The notes below the pieces were generated by a model that saw nothing but the letters and a program-made list of their open reading frames with translations, had not been told where the DNA came from and did no database searches. This document shows, one piece after another, positions 1 through 5,805 of a DNA stretch of 6,736 nt (position 1 is the first letter of the stretch; every line of letters starts with the position of its first letter). The stretch covers positions 1-6,736 of the forward strand of contig JAEWCI010000529.1 of NCBI GenBank assembly GCA_023390705.1, in the 5' to 3' direction. The stretch comes from Pseudomonadota bacterium. Lineage in GTDB: Bacteria; Pseudomonadota; Alphaproteobacteria; Acetobacterales; Acetobacteraceae. The translations under genes were made by a program, and so were the position numbers.

Positions 1-4
1 GCCT

Positions 5-1069
5 TCACCCTTCCGCGCCGCGCTGTGCCGCCCTGGCCGGAGCCGGTCCCGCCAGGCCGAGGCGCGGCAGGCCGAACAGGAAGGGGACTGGCTCCAGCAC
101 CTTGCCGAGTGCGAGGGCCAGGCCCAGCGCCGCCAGGGTGAGCACCGGAATGGCCAGGATGCCGGGAATGTCCGTCGTTGCCCACCAGGTCAGCAGGGGG
201 CGCAGCGTGACGGTATGCAGCACATAGATCCCCAGCGTGTTGCGGCCGATCACCTGCAGGGGGGCCGCCAGGCGCGGCAGGCGATCAGCCAGCCACGCGG
301 CCATGCCCAGCCCGGCCGGCACGGCCAGCAGGGAGAGCGTGGCGATCACCAGCGGATCACGCAGGATGCGCAGCACATGGGCCCCCGCCGCCAGCCCGAG
401 CCAGGCCAGCAGCAGAGGCAGCAGCACCCGGACCCGCCCGAGCTTCGGCACCGCGGCACGCAGCGGTGCCGTGGCCAGGATGCCGAGGATGAAGTAGGGA
501 AAGTGGTAGAACCGGTCGATCACCGGCAATCCATATTCCGCGCCTAGTTGAAAGCAGCCGGGCAGGGCCAGCAGCAGCGCGATGGCGCCCTGTGCCGCCA
601 GGGGCAGCCGCCTGATCGCCAGCGCCACCGCGAAGAACAGCATGAGCGCATAGAGGAACCAGACATTGTTCCAGGTCACCAGCAGGGCCTCCGGCACCGT
701 GCCGGTGTGGTTGTAGTAGGCGCGGAATTCCGGCGGGCCGAAAGAACCCATGACCCAGCGGTGCAGCAGCGCGTACAGCGCGAACCACAGCGCATAGAGC
801 CAGGCATAATGCAGCACGCGCCGCCGCAGCACTTCCCCGGCGCTACGCCGCAGCAGGCCGGCGGCGAGCAGCCCCGCCACCAGGAAGAACATCGGCATGC
901 GCATGGGGAAAAGCATCGAATTGAACAGGGTGACGGGCAGCGATGCGCGTCCCACCGCTTCGGCCACCACATCGGTGTGCAGCAGAACCACCATGATCAT
1001 GGTGATGCCGCGCGCAGTATCTATCCAGGCAATGCGCCCGGCGCCACGTGGTCCCGTCGTGTCGCTCAT
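5..1069 (-). CDS. Acyltransferase-3 family integral membrane protein
   Basis: This 354-residue protein is very hydrophobic, with about ten likely membrane segments. It matches the acyltransferase-3 family (Acyl_transf_3), inner-membrane enzymes that O-acylate sugars, glycans or lipids. The N-terminal signature WIDTARG (residues 15-21) carries the R-X10-H pair of the family, Arg20 and His31, followed by FPMRMPMFFLVAGLL, the usual second signature. GRNTLGIYVLHT near the C-terminus matches the late G-x-x-S/T-L-x-I-Y-x-x-H segment. There is no C-terminal SGNH domain, so it resembles the short stand-alone type (fucose acetylase/YcfT-like). I chose the ATG at 1069 because the signature lies close behind it and a G-rich ribosome-binding stretch precedes it. 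An in-frame TTG at 1108 would add 13 residues without family character. The stop is at 5-7. The tail is Ala/Pro-rich and cytoplasmic-looking. The acceptor substrate cannot be told, and no glycan genes are adjacent in view. Confidence 0.88.
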   Translation of the reverse strand: MSDTTGPRGAGRIAWIDTARGITMIMVVLLHTDVVAEAVGRASLPVTLFNSMLFPMRMPMFFLVAGLLAAGLLRRSAGEVLRRRVLHYAWLYALWFALYALLHRWVMGSFGPPEFRAYYNHTGTVPEALLVTWNNVWFLYALMLFFAVALAIRRLPLAAQGAIALLLALPGCFQLGAEYGLPVIDRFYHFPYFILGILATAPLRAAVPKLGRVRVLLPLLLAWLGLAAGAHVLRILRDPLVIATLSLLAVPAGLGMAAWLADRLPRLAAPLQVIGRNTLGIYVLHTVTLRPLLTWWATTDIPGILAIPVLTLAALGLALALGKVLEPVPFLFGLPRLGLAGPAPARAAQRGAEG

Positions 1070-1103
1070 CCTGCCCCCGGCTTTGGTGTCGTCCAGGGGA
1101 CAA

Positions 1104-1169
1104 CGCAACCACGGGCCGGCTGTTGCGAGGAATGCGCGCGCGTCAAGCAGTCCTGACGCAACCGTTGCG
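1104..1169. repeat. Cluster of four CGCAAC hexamers in two inverted pairs
   Basis: CGCAAC at 1104-1109 is mirrored by GTTGCG at 1122-1127 (12-bp spacer). CGCAAC at 1157-1162 is mirrored by GTTGCG at 1164-1169 (1-bp spacer, giving a 13-bp palindrome). All four lie in the non-coding stretch 35-100 bp upstream of the acyltransferase start. The arrangement resembles a set of operator half-sites for a dimeric regulator, though short GC-rich inverted repeats arise easily by chance at this composition. No known regulator motif is recognised. Confidence 0.4.
1141..1146 (-). promoter_or_regulatory. Possible -35 element (TTGACG) for the acyltransferase gene
   Basis: Read on the minus strand, 1146-1141 is TTGACG, five of six bases of the sigma-70 -35 consensus, about 70 bp upstream of the chosen ATG and between the two CGCAAC inverted pairs. 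No convincing -10 hexamer lies 16-18 bp downstream (ACAGCC at 17 bp), so this is only a candidate. Confidence 0.2.
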
Positions 1170-1191
1170 CCTTCTCGCCGCGCACCGTCAT

Positions 1192-1212
1192 GAACGGGGC
1201 CATGCCCCGTTC
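1192..1212. repeat. Perfect 9-bp-stem inverted repeat, 3-nt loop
   Basis: GAACGGGGC at 1192-1200 and GCCCCGTTC at 1204-1212 are exact reverse complements separated by CAT. The hairpin lies mid-way in the gap between the acyltransferase start and the dehydrogenase end. No T-run follows on either strand. It could be a second, back-up terminator for the minus-strand operon, an RNA 3'-end stabiliser, or a protein-binding palindrome. Confidence 0.5.
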
Positions 1213-1240
1213 CCTTCCGGGGGCTGTGTCACGGCGGCGG

Positions 1241-1261
1241 CTCCCCCGCTGTGCGGGGGAG
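1241..1261 (-). terminator. GC-rich hairpin downstream of the dioxygenase-Bug-Ldh operon
   Basis: CTCCCCCGC at 1241-1249 and GCGGGGGAG at 1253-1261 are exact reverse complements around a 3-nt loop. The hairpin starts 11 bp past the dehydrogenase stop codon in the direction of its transcription, the expected place for a terminator. No U-tract follows (the next minus-strand bases are CCGCCGCCGT), so it is a non-canonical stem-only terminator or a mRNA 3'-end protecting structure. Confidence 0.55.
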
Positions 1262-1272
1262 GGCAGGCGAGG

Positions 1273-2388
1273 TTAGCTGTTCGGCCGCAGCAGATAGGGC
1301 GCGCCGCTGCGTTCGCAAATGGCGCGGATCAGCTTGTCCAGGCTGTCCGGCACCGGCACGCCGGTCGCCAGCCGGTGGGCGCGCATCTGGTCCTCCGGCT
1401 CGCCGGCCACCAGCACCGGCAGGTCGGGGTCGGCCGGCGGCGTGGCGTGCAATTCGTCTATCACGTCGTCCAGGTCGGCCTCGAACAGGCCCGGGTCGCG
1501 GAATGCCTTGGGGTCCAGCGCCAGGAAGAAATGGCCGATATTGTGCGGCTGGTCCTTGCCATGGGTGCGGTTGCGGATGGGCGAGAAGGAGGAGCCCACC
1601 AGCGCGCCGCCCAGGATGTGCACCATCATCGCCAGGCCATAGCCCTTGGCGCTGCCGGCGTCCTCGGTGCCGCCGAGCGGGGTGATGCCACCTTCCTTGT
1701 GCTTGGAAACGTAGTCATAGGCCGCGTGAGGCTCCGTCACGCTGCGGCCGGTGCCGTCCACCACCCAGCCTTCCGGCAGCGGCGCATCGTTCAGGTGGTG
1801 CACCTTCACCTTGCCGGCGGCGACGGTGGTGGTCGCCATGTCCAGCACGTAGGGGTTGTTGCGCTTCGCCGGGGCGGCGAAGGCCAGCGGGTTGGTGCCC
1901 AGCACCGGCATCGCGCCACGCGTCGGCACCATTGTCACGCCGCGGGTGGAACTGGTGACCATGCCGATGACGCCGCGCGCCGAGGCGATGCGCGCATAGG
2001 CGCCGGCCGCGCCGAAATGGTGGCTGTTCACCACGCCCACCACGCCGACGCCATGCTGCAGCGCCTTGTCCACCGCCAGGTTCATGCCCTTGACCGCGAC
2101 CGGGTGGCCAAGCCCGTCGCCGCCATCCAGCAACGCCGTCGGGCCGGTGTCGCGCAGGACGCGGGCTTGCGCCGCGACCTTGATGCGGCCTTCCAGCACG
2201 CCTTCCTCGTAGATCGGCAGCATGGACAGGCCATGGCTGTCCACGCCCATCAGGTCGGTTTCCAGCATGACATTCGCCGTCGGCTCGACATTCTCCGGCG
2301 GCATGCCCCAGGCGGCGAGGATCGCCTTGATCTGGGCACGAAGGGTTTCGGCCGGCACCGGCCGGCCCTGGGTGACGTTCTTGGCCAT
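1273..2388 (-). CDS. Ldh_2 (malate/L-lactate dehydrogenase) family NAD(P)-dependent oxidoreductase
   Basis: This 371-residue cytoplasmic enzyme belongs to the Ldh_2 family, which interconverts 2-hydroxy and 2-oxo acids (malate, sulfolactate, ureidoglycolate, 2,3-diketogulonate) or reduces cyclic imino acids (piperideine/pyrroline-2-carboxylate). Visible signatures are DSHG (50-53), holding the family's conserved His52; SHHFGAAG (122-129); GTNPLAFAAP (164-173); VLDMAT (181-186); GWVVD; and the glycine-rich KGYGLAMMVHILGGALVG segment of the cofactor/dimer region. The length is slightly above the usual 330-350. The start is fixed by AGGAGA at 2395-2400, 6 nt before the ATG. It is last in a three-gene operon, 18 bp after the Bug-protein gene, and a hairpin follows its TAA stop. 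Substrate specificity in this family cannot be read from motifs; names such as malate or lactate dehydrogenase would be over-calls. Confidence 0.9.
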   Translation of the reverse strand: MAKNVTQGRPVPAETLRAQIKAILAAWGMPPENVEPTANVMLETDLMGVDSHGLSMLPIYEEGVLEGRIKVAAQARVLRDTGPTALLDGGDGLGHPVAVKGMNLAVDKALQHGVGVVGVVNSHHFGAAGAYARIASARGVIGMVTSSTRGVTMVPTRGAMPVLGTNPLAFAAPAKRNNPYVLDMATTTVAAGKVKVHHLNDAPLPEGWVVDGTGRSVTEPHAAYDYVSKHKEGGITPLGGTEDAGSAKGYGLAMMVHILGGALVGSSFSPIRNRTHGKDQPHNIGHFFLALDPKAFRDPGLFEADLDDVIDELHATPPADPDLPVLVAGEPEDQMRAHRLATGVPVPDSLDKLIRAICERSGAPYLLRPNS

Positions 2389-2406
2389 GGAAGTTCTCCT
2401 GTTATG

Positions 2407-3399
2407 TCAATCAACCCGGGCGCCTGTCGCGCGGACGATCGGCACCCATTTCTCGATCTCGCTGGCGATGAAGGCGCGGGTGCGCTCCGGCGTCATGCCT
2501 TCGGGGATGGTGTTGCCAAGCTGCAGCAGGCGGTCGCGCACCGCCGGCGTCTTCAGCGCCTCGGCGATCTGCTCGTAGAGGAATTGCAGGATCGGCGCAG
2601 GGGTGCCGAGAGTGGCGGACCAGGGCGTCCAGGTGGTGGCCTGGTAGGCGGGCAGCCCGGCCTCGGCGCTGGTCGGCACCTCCGGCGCCATGGGCGAGCG
2701 TTCCGGCGTGGCGATGACGATGCCACGCACCGTGCCGGCACGGATATGCTCGGAGAGGAAGGAGATGGTGTCGGCCTGGAACGCCGTGCGCCCGGCGGAA
2801 AGGTCGGCGAAGGCGGCGGCGGAGCCGCGATAGGGCACGTGCTGCGCCTGCACGCCCAGCATCTGCACCAGCATCGCGCCGGCGATGTGGCCGGTGGTGC
2901 CGTTGCCGCTGCTGCCGTAGTCGTATCTGCCCGGGTTGCGCAGCAGCAGCTCGCGGAACTCCGCCAGGCTGCGCACATTCAACGAGGGATGCACCGCCAC
3001 CGCGATGGCCGAATGGCTGCTGATGGTGATGTGCTCCACCCCGGTCAGCGGATGCACGCGCAGCCTGTCGCCGTACAGCCCCAAGTTCAGAGTGTGGCTG
3101 CCCAGCGCGCCGACGAGCAGGGTGTAGCCGTCGGCCGGGGCCTGGGCCACCGTCTCGAAGGCGACGGTGCCGCCGCCGGAGGGGCGGTTCTCCACCACGA
3201 ATTGCTGGCGGGTCTGCTGCGCCAGGGCGCCGGCGATGAGCCGCGCATTGATGTCGGCGTTGCCGCCGGGCGCCAGCGCCACCACGATCCGCACCGGGCG
3301 GTTGGGGTAGTCCGTGCCGGGCGCGCGCGGCTGCGCCTGCGCCCCGGCGGCGGCAAGCGAGAGCAGCGCCGCAGCGGCGGTGCGCAACAGGGTGTTCAT
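2407..3399 (-). CDS. Bug/TctC-type tripartite tricarboxylate transporter substrate-binding protein
   Basis: This 330-residue periplasmic solute receptor has a signal peptide: Arg6, then an Ala/Leu-rich core, with likely cleavage after AQA at residue 22. The mature protein opens with the family signature YPNRPVRIVVALAPGGNAD (31-49), where the PGG-x-x-D loop contacts carboxylate ligands. It continues with VVENRPSGGG, PADGYTLLVG, the YGSSGNGTTGHIAG segment and HVPYRGS. Bug proteins bind small carboxylates, amino acids or aromatic acids in a Venus-flytrap fold. GGGAGGA (3407-3412 region) lies 6-7 nt before the ATG, a strong ribosome-binding site. It sits between the dioxygenase gene (52 bp) and the Ldh_2 gene (18 bp), so its ligand is probably the operon's substrate. 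No TctA or TctB membrane subunit is in the window, so it is an orphan receptor here. ENRPSGGG replaces the commoner ENRPGAGG. Confidence 0.93.
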   Translation of the reverse strand: MNTLLRTAAAALLSLAAAGAQAQPRAPGTDYPNRPVRIVVALAPGGNADINARLIAGALAQQTRQQFVVENRPSGGGTVAFETVAQAPADGYTLLVGALGSHTLNLGLYGDRLRVHPLTGVEHITISSHSAIAVAVHPSLNVRSLAEFRELLLRNPGRYDYGSSGNGTTGHIAGAMLVQMLGVQAQHVPYRGSAAAFADLSAGRTAFQADTISFLSEHIRAGTVRGIVIATPERSPMAPEVPTSAEAGLPAYQATTWTPWSATLGTPAPILQFLYEQIAEALKTPAVRDRLLQLGNTIPEGMTPERTRAFIASEIEKWVPIVRATGARVD

Positions 3400-3451
3400 T
3401 CTTTTTCCTCCCTCGGACTCGGTATCGGGCGGGGCCTTGCGCCGCCCTGCC

Positions 3452-4333
3452 TCATGCCGCCAGCGCCGCGTAGTCCAGCGTCGCCATCACCTGCGCCCGC
3501 AGGATGAAGCGGGGTTCGTCCGCGGTGTAGTCGGCCACGGCGTTGTGCGTGGTGGCAATGTTGTCCCACATCAGCACGTCGCCCGGCGTCCATTTGTGGC
3601 TGTAGAGGTATTTCTCCTGCGCCTGGTGGCGGAACAGGAAGTCCAGCATGGCGTCGCTCTCGGCCGGCTCCATGCCCTCGATCCGCACGGCATAGCCCTC
3701 GTTGCAGTAGAGCACGCGGCGGCCGGTGATGGGGTGGGTGCGGAAGATGGGCTGCGGCACCGGCGGCTTCTTCGCGCGCTGCTCGGGCGTCAGCGGCGGG
3801 CGGGTGCTGCCGGGGCGGGAACGCATCATCTCCCAGAATTTGTTGAAGTCGTGGATGGCCACCTTGCCTTCCAGGCGCCGCTTCACCTCCTCCGGCAGAT
3901 CCTCATAGGCGGCGTGCATGTCGCGGAACTGGGTGTCGCCCAGCGGCTTGCCGTCGCGCATCGGCACCACCTTGGCGTGCAGCACATTGGCCAGGGCGAT
4001 GTCCCTGGAATAGCTCATATCGGTGTGCCAGCCCTGGCCGGCGTCGTTCAGCCCGACCGGCTTGCCGCTGGCATCCTTCATGTTGGAGAGATGCATGATC
4101 TCCGGGTGGCCTTCGGCATGGAACAGGTTGGCCACGTTCACCTCCAGCTCTCCGAAGCGGGAGGCATACGCGGCAAGCTGGCCGGCATCGAGGTCCTGGC
4201 CGGGGAAGCACAGCACGCCGTAGCGGCCAAGGCTGCGCAGGATGGTGCGGAAATCCTCGGCCGAGAGGGGGAGGCGGAGGTCCATGTCCTCGACCCGCGC
4301 GCCGGGACCGGATTTGTTGGGGATGATGCGCAT
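3452..4333 (-). CDS. TauD/TfdA-family Fe(II)/2-oxoglutarate-dependent dioxygenase
   Basis: This 293-residue cytoplasmic enzyme is close in length to E. coli TauD (283) and couples 2-oxoglutarate decarboxylation to substrate hydroxylation. The iron triad is visible: His103 and Asp105 in GWHTD, and His263 in ATTHNAVADY. Arg279 (RFILRAQ), 16 residues after the distal His, is the 2-oxoglutarate-binding Arg, and Arg275 matches a second conserved Arg. RTHPITGRRVLYCNEGYAVRI and TPGDVLMWDN are also TauD-like. The segment FGELEVNVANLFHAEG replaces TauD's FGELHIHPVYPHAEG, so the His and Tyr that hold taurine are absent; the substrate is probably not taurine. The ATG at 4333 is set by AGGAG at 4341-4345; upstream in-frame sequence lacks family character and enters the neighbouring oxidoreductase gene. 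It is first in the operon and divergent from that gene, with overlap-free spacing of 133 bp. Confidence 0.92.
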   Translation of the reverse strand: MRIIPNKSGPGARVEDMDLRLPLSAEDFRTILRSLGRYGVLCFPGQDLDAGQLAAYASRFGELEVNVANLFHAEGHPEIMHLSNMKDASGKPVGLNDAGQGWHTDMSYSRDIALANVLHAKVVPMRDGKPLGDTQFRDMHAAYEDLPEEVKRRLEGKVAIHDFNKFWEMMRSRPGSTRPPLTPEQRAKKPPVPQPIFRTHPITGRRVLYCNEGYAVRIEGMEPAESDAMLDFLFRHQAQEKYLYSHKWTPGDVLMWDNIATTHNAVADYTADEPRFILRAQVMATLDYAALAA

Positions 4334-4466
4334 GGCGTTTCTCCTGCGCCGCGGACACTCCGCGAAGCGCCTGCCGGCGTCAACCACGGCCGCGGCCGGC
4401 CGGGAGGGCCGGGCCGGGCCGCCGCCAGGGCATTGCGCGCCGGGGACGCTGCGGCTGGAATGGGGC
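4334..4466. promoter_or_regulatory. Divergent intergenic region between dioxygenase operon and FAD oxidoreductase
   Basis: This 133-bp region must carry both divergent promoters. It is extremely GC-rich. It holds a perfect 12-bp palindrome, CGGCCGCGGCCG, at 4387-4398, and three tandem GGGCC units at 4406-4420. On the minus strand 4383-4378 reads TTGACG, a plausible -35 for the operon, but no good -10 lies at the right distance (GAGTGT at 17 bp). On the plus strand TTGCGC (4433-4438) and TGGAAT (4456-4461) are 17 bp apart and could be a weak promoter for the oxidoreductase, placing its start of transcription at or next to the ATG. No regulator gene is in view. Confidence 0.4.
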
Positions 4467-5723
4467 ATGGCCCAGCAACCACCCCGAATCCTCGTCATCG
4501 GCGCCGGCATCGTCGGCCTCTGCACCGCCTGGCACCTGGCGCGCGGCGGCGCCCGGGTGACGGTGCTGGATGGCGAGGCGCCGGGCAGCGGCGCTTCCTC
4601 GGGCAATGCCGGGGCGATCAGCGCCGGCTCCGTGGCGCCCCTGGCCATGCCGGGGGTGCTGAAGCAGGTGCCGCAGATGCTGACCGACCCCAAGGGGGCG
4701 CTGCACATCCCGGCCGGCTACTGGCTGAAGGCGGCGCCCTGGCTGCTGCGCTTCGTCGCCGCGGCCCGCCCGGCACGGGTGGAGGCGATCGCCGAGGCGC
4801 TGGCCTCGCTGCTCTATGGCGCCATGGACCGGCACCGGGAGATCCTCGCCGAGGAAGGCGCGCTGGACCTGATCCAGGAATCCGGCCAGCTCTATCTCTA
4901 CCGCGACCGCGGGCAGTTCCAGAAGGATGCCGGCGGCTGGGCGCTGCGCCAGAAGCACGGTATGCGGATCGAATTCCTGGAGGGCGCCGAGGCGATCCGG
5001 GAACTGGAGCCGGAGGTGCGGGGGCCATACACGCTCGGCCTGCTCATCCCGGACCAGGGCAGTTGCATCAACCCGTTGCGCCATGCCCAGGTGGTGGCGC
5101 GGGGCGTGGAGCGGCTGGGCGGCACCATAAGGCGGGAGAAGGCGACGGCTCTGACGACCGAAGGCGGCCGCGTCACCGGCGCCATGACCGCTTCCGGCGG
5201 CGTCACGGCGGACCAGGTGGTGCTGGCGGCCGGCGCCTGGTCGGCGCGGTTGCTGGCGCCGCTCGGCATCCGCGTGCCGCTGGAAACCCAGCGCGGCTAC
5301 CATGTGATGCTGCCGGATGCCGGGATCTCGCTGCGACGGCCGGTGGTGCCGGCCGACCGCAAGGCCTTCATCTCGCCCATGGAGATGGGGCTCCGCATCG
5401 CCGGCACGGTGGAATTCGGCGGGCTGGACCGGCCGCCCTCGCCACGCCGGGCGGAGTTGCTGCTGGGCGACCTGCTGAACGTCTTCCCGCAGGCCCGCAC
5501 CGACGGCGCCGAGGGATTCTGGATGGGCCATCGCCCCTGCCTGCCGGACAGCCTGCCGGTGGTCGGGCCGGTGAAGGCTTGGCCCGGGCTGTGGTGCGCC
5601 TTCGGCCATGGCCATCTGGGCCTGACCGGCTCGGCGCCCACCGGCGCGCTGCTGGCCCGCGCCATGCTGGGCCCGGCGCCGAATACCGATCTCTCGCCCT
5701 TCGCCGTGGAACGCTTCGGCTGA
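4467..5723 (+). CDS. DadA-like FAD-dependent oxidoreductase (D-amino acid dehydrogenase/DAO family)
   Basis: This 418-residue flavoprotein of the DAO family is likely a D-amino acid dehydrogenase or related amine/imino-acid oxidase passing electrons to the respiratory chain or oxygen. The N-terminus has the Rossmann dinucleotide motif GAGIVG (12-17), with an acidic Asp35 ending the second strand (VTVLDGE), and GSGASSGNAG (40-49), the FAD-pyrophosphate loop typical of DadA. The C-terminal WMGHRPCLPDSLPVVGP and GHGHLGLTGSAPTG match the flavin-closing motifs. The length fits DadA (432 in E. coli). The ATG at 4467 puts the Rossmann motif at the usual distance; an out-of-frame ATG at 4460 is ignored. 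The ribosome-binding site is poor (TGGGGC), so translation may be weak or leaderless. It diverges from the dioxygenase operon and may share its pathway. True substrate (D-amino acid, glycine, proline-type or other amine) is unresolved. Confidence 0.88.
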   Translation: MAQQPPRILVIGAGIVGLCTAWHLARGGARVTVLDGEAPGSGASSGNAGAISAGSVAPLAMPGVLKQVPQMLTDPKGALHIPAGYWLKAAPWLLRFVAAARPARVEAIAEALASLLYGAMDRHREILAEEGALDLIQESGQLYLYRDRGQFQKDAGGWALRQKHGMRIEFLEGAEAIRELEPEVRGPYTLGLLIPDQGSCINPLRHAQVVARGVERLGGTIRREKATALTTEGGRVTGAMTASGGVTADQVVLAAGAWSARLLAPLGIRVPLETQRGYHVMLPDAGISLRRPVVPADRKAFISPMEMGLRIAGTVEFGGLDRPPSPRRAELLLGDLLNVFPQARTDGAEGFWMGHRPCLPDSLPVVGPVKAWPGLWCAFGHGHLGLTGSAPTGALLARAMLGPAPNTDLSPFAVERFG

Positions 5724-5730
5724 GACAACC

Positions 5731-5759
5731 CATGGGAACCATGCCGCGCGGCCGGCCGC
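5731..5759. repeat. Two short inverted repeats between the oxidoreductase and hmp
   Basis: CATGG-GAA-CCATG at 5731-5743 and the perfect 12-bp palindrome GCGGCCGGCCGC at 5748-5759 lie just after the oxidoreductase stop and directly upstream of the hmp -10-like element. They could be a weak terminator, an operator, or composition-driven chance. No T-run follows. Confidence 0.3.
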
Positions 5760-5764
5760 TGTCC

Positions 5765-5777
5765 TATACTGAATACA
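5765..5777 (+). promoter_or_regulatory. Likely hmp promoter -10 (TATACT) within an imperfect AT-rich palindrome
   Basis: TATACT at 5765-5770 matches five of six bases of the -10 consensus in an AT-rich island that stands out from its GC-rich surroundings, about 36 bp upstream of the hmp ATG. A -35 is not clear (TGCCGC or ATGCCG at 17-18 bp), which is compatible with an activator- or repressor-controlled promoter. TATACTGAATACA (5765-5777) has dyad symmetry at T-x-T-A-x-T-x-A-x-T-A-x-A. An Rrf2-type (NsrR-like) repressor site is possible but not recognised as a consensus match. Confidence 0.4.
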
Positions 5778-5793
5778 AACCGCGGCAGGACGG

Positions 5794-5797
5794 GGAG
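5794..5797 (+). promoter_or_regulatory. Ribosome-binding site deciding the hmp start
   Basis: GGAG at 5794-5797 lies 8 nt before the ATG at 5806 but only 3 nt before another ATG at 5801. Only the 5806 frame encodes the globin; the 5801 frame stops after 14 codons. Confidence 0.6.
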
Positions 5798-5805
5798 CGC
5801 ATGCC

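Noticed and set aside
1070..1108. A TTG start giving the acyltransferase 13 extra residues.
   Set aside because: The added residues have no family similarity, and the ATG at 1069 has a G-rich upstream stretch and places the R-X10-H motif at the usual distance from the start.
1048..3507. An 819-codon open frame on the plus strand.
   Set aside because: It runs antisense to the Ldh_2 and Bug genes, is rich in His/Arg/Gly/Ala in the manner of GC-rich shadow frames, and has no recognisable domain; the minus-strand frames have clear family motifs.
4406..4420. Three tandem GGGCC units as a possible variable-number repeat.
   Set aside because: Only three 5-bp units in a very GC-rich stretch; this is expected by chance and not evidence of a functional repeat.
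4334..4708. N-terminal extension of the dioxygenase frame by 125 codons.
   Set aside because: The extension would overlap the divergent DadA-like gene and has no family character; AGGAG at 4341-4345 supports the ATG at 4333.
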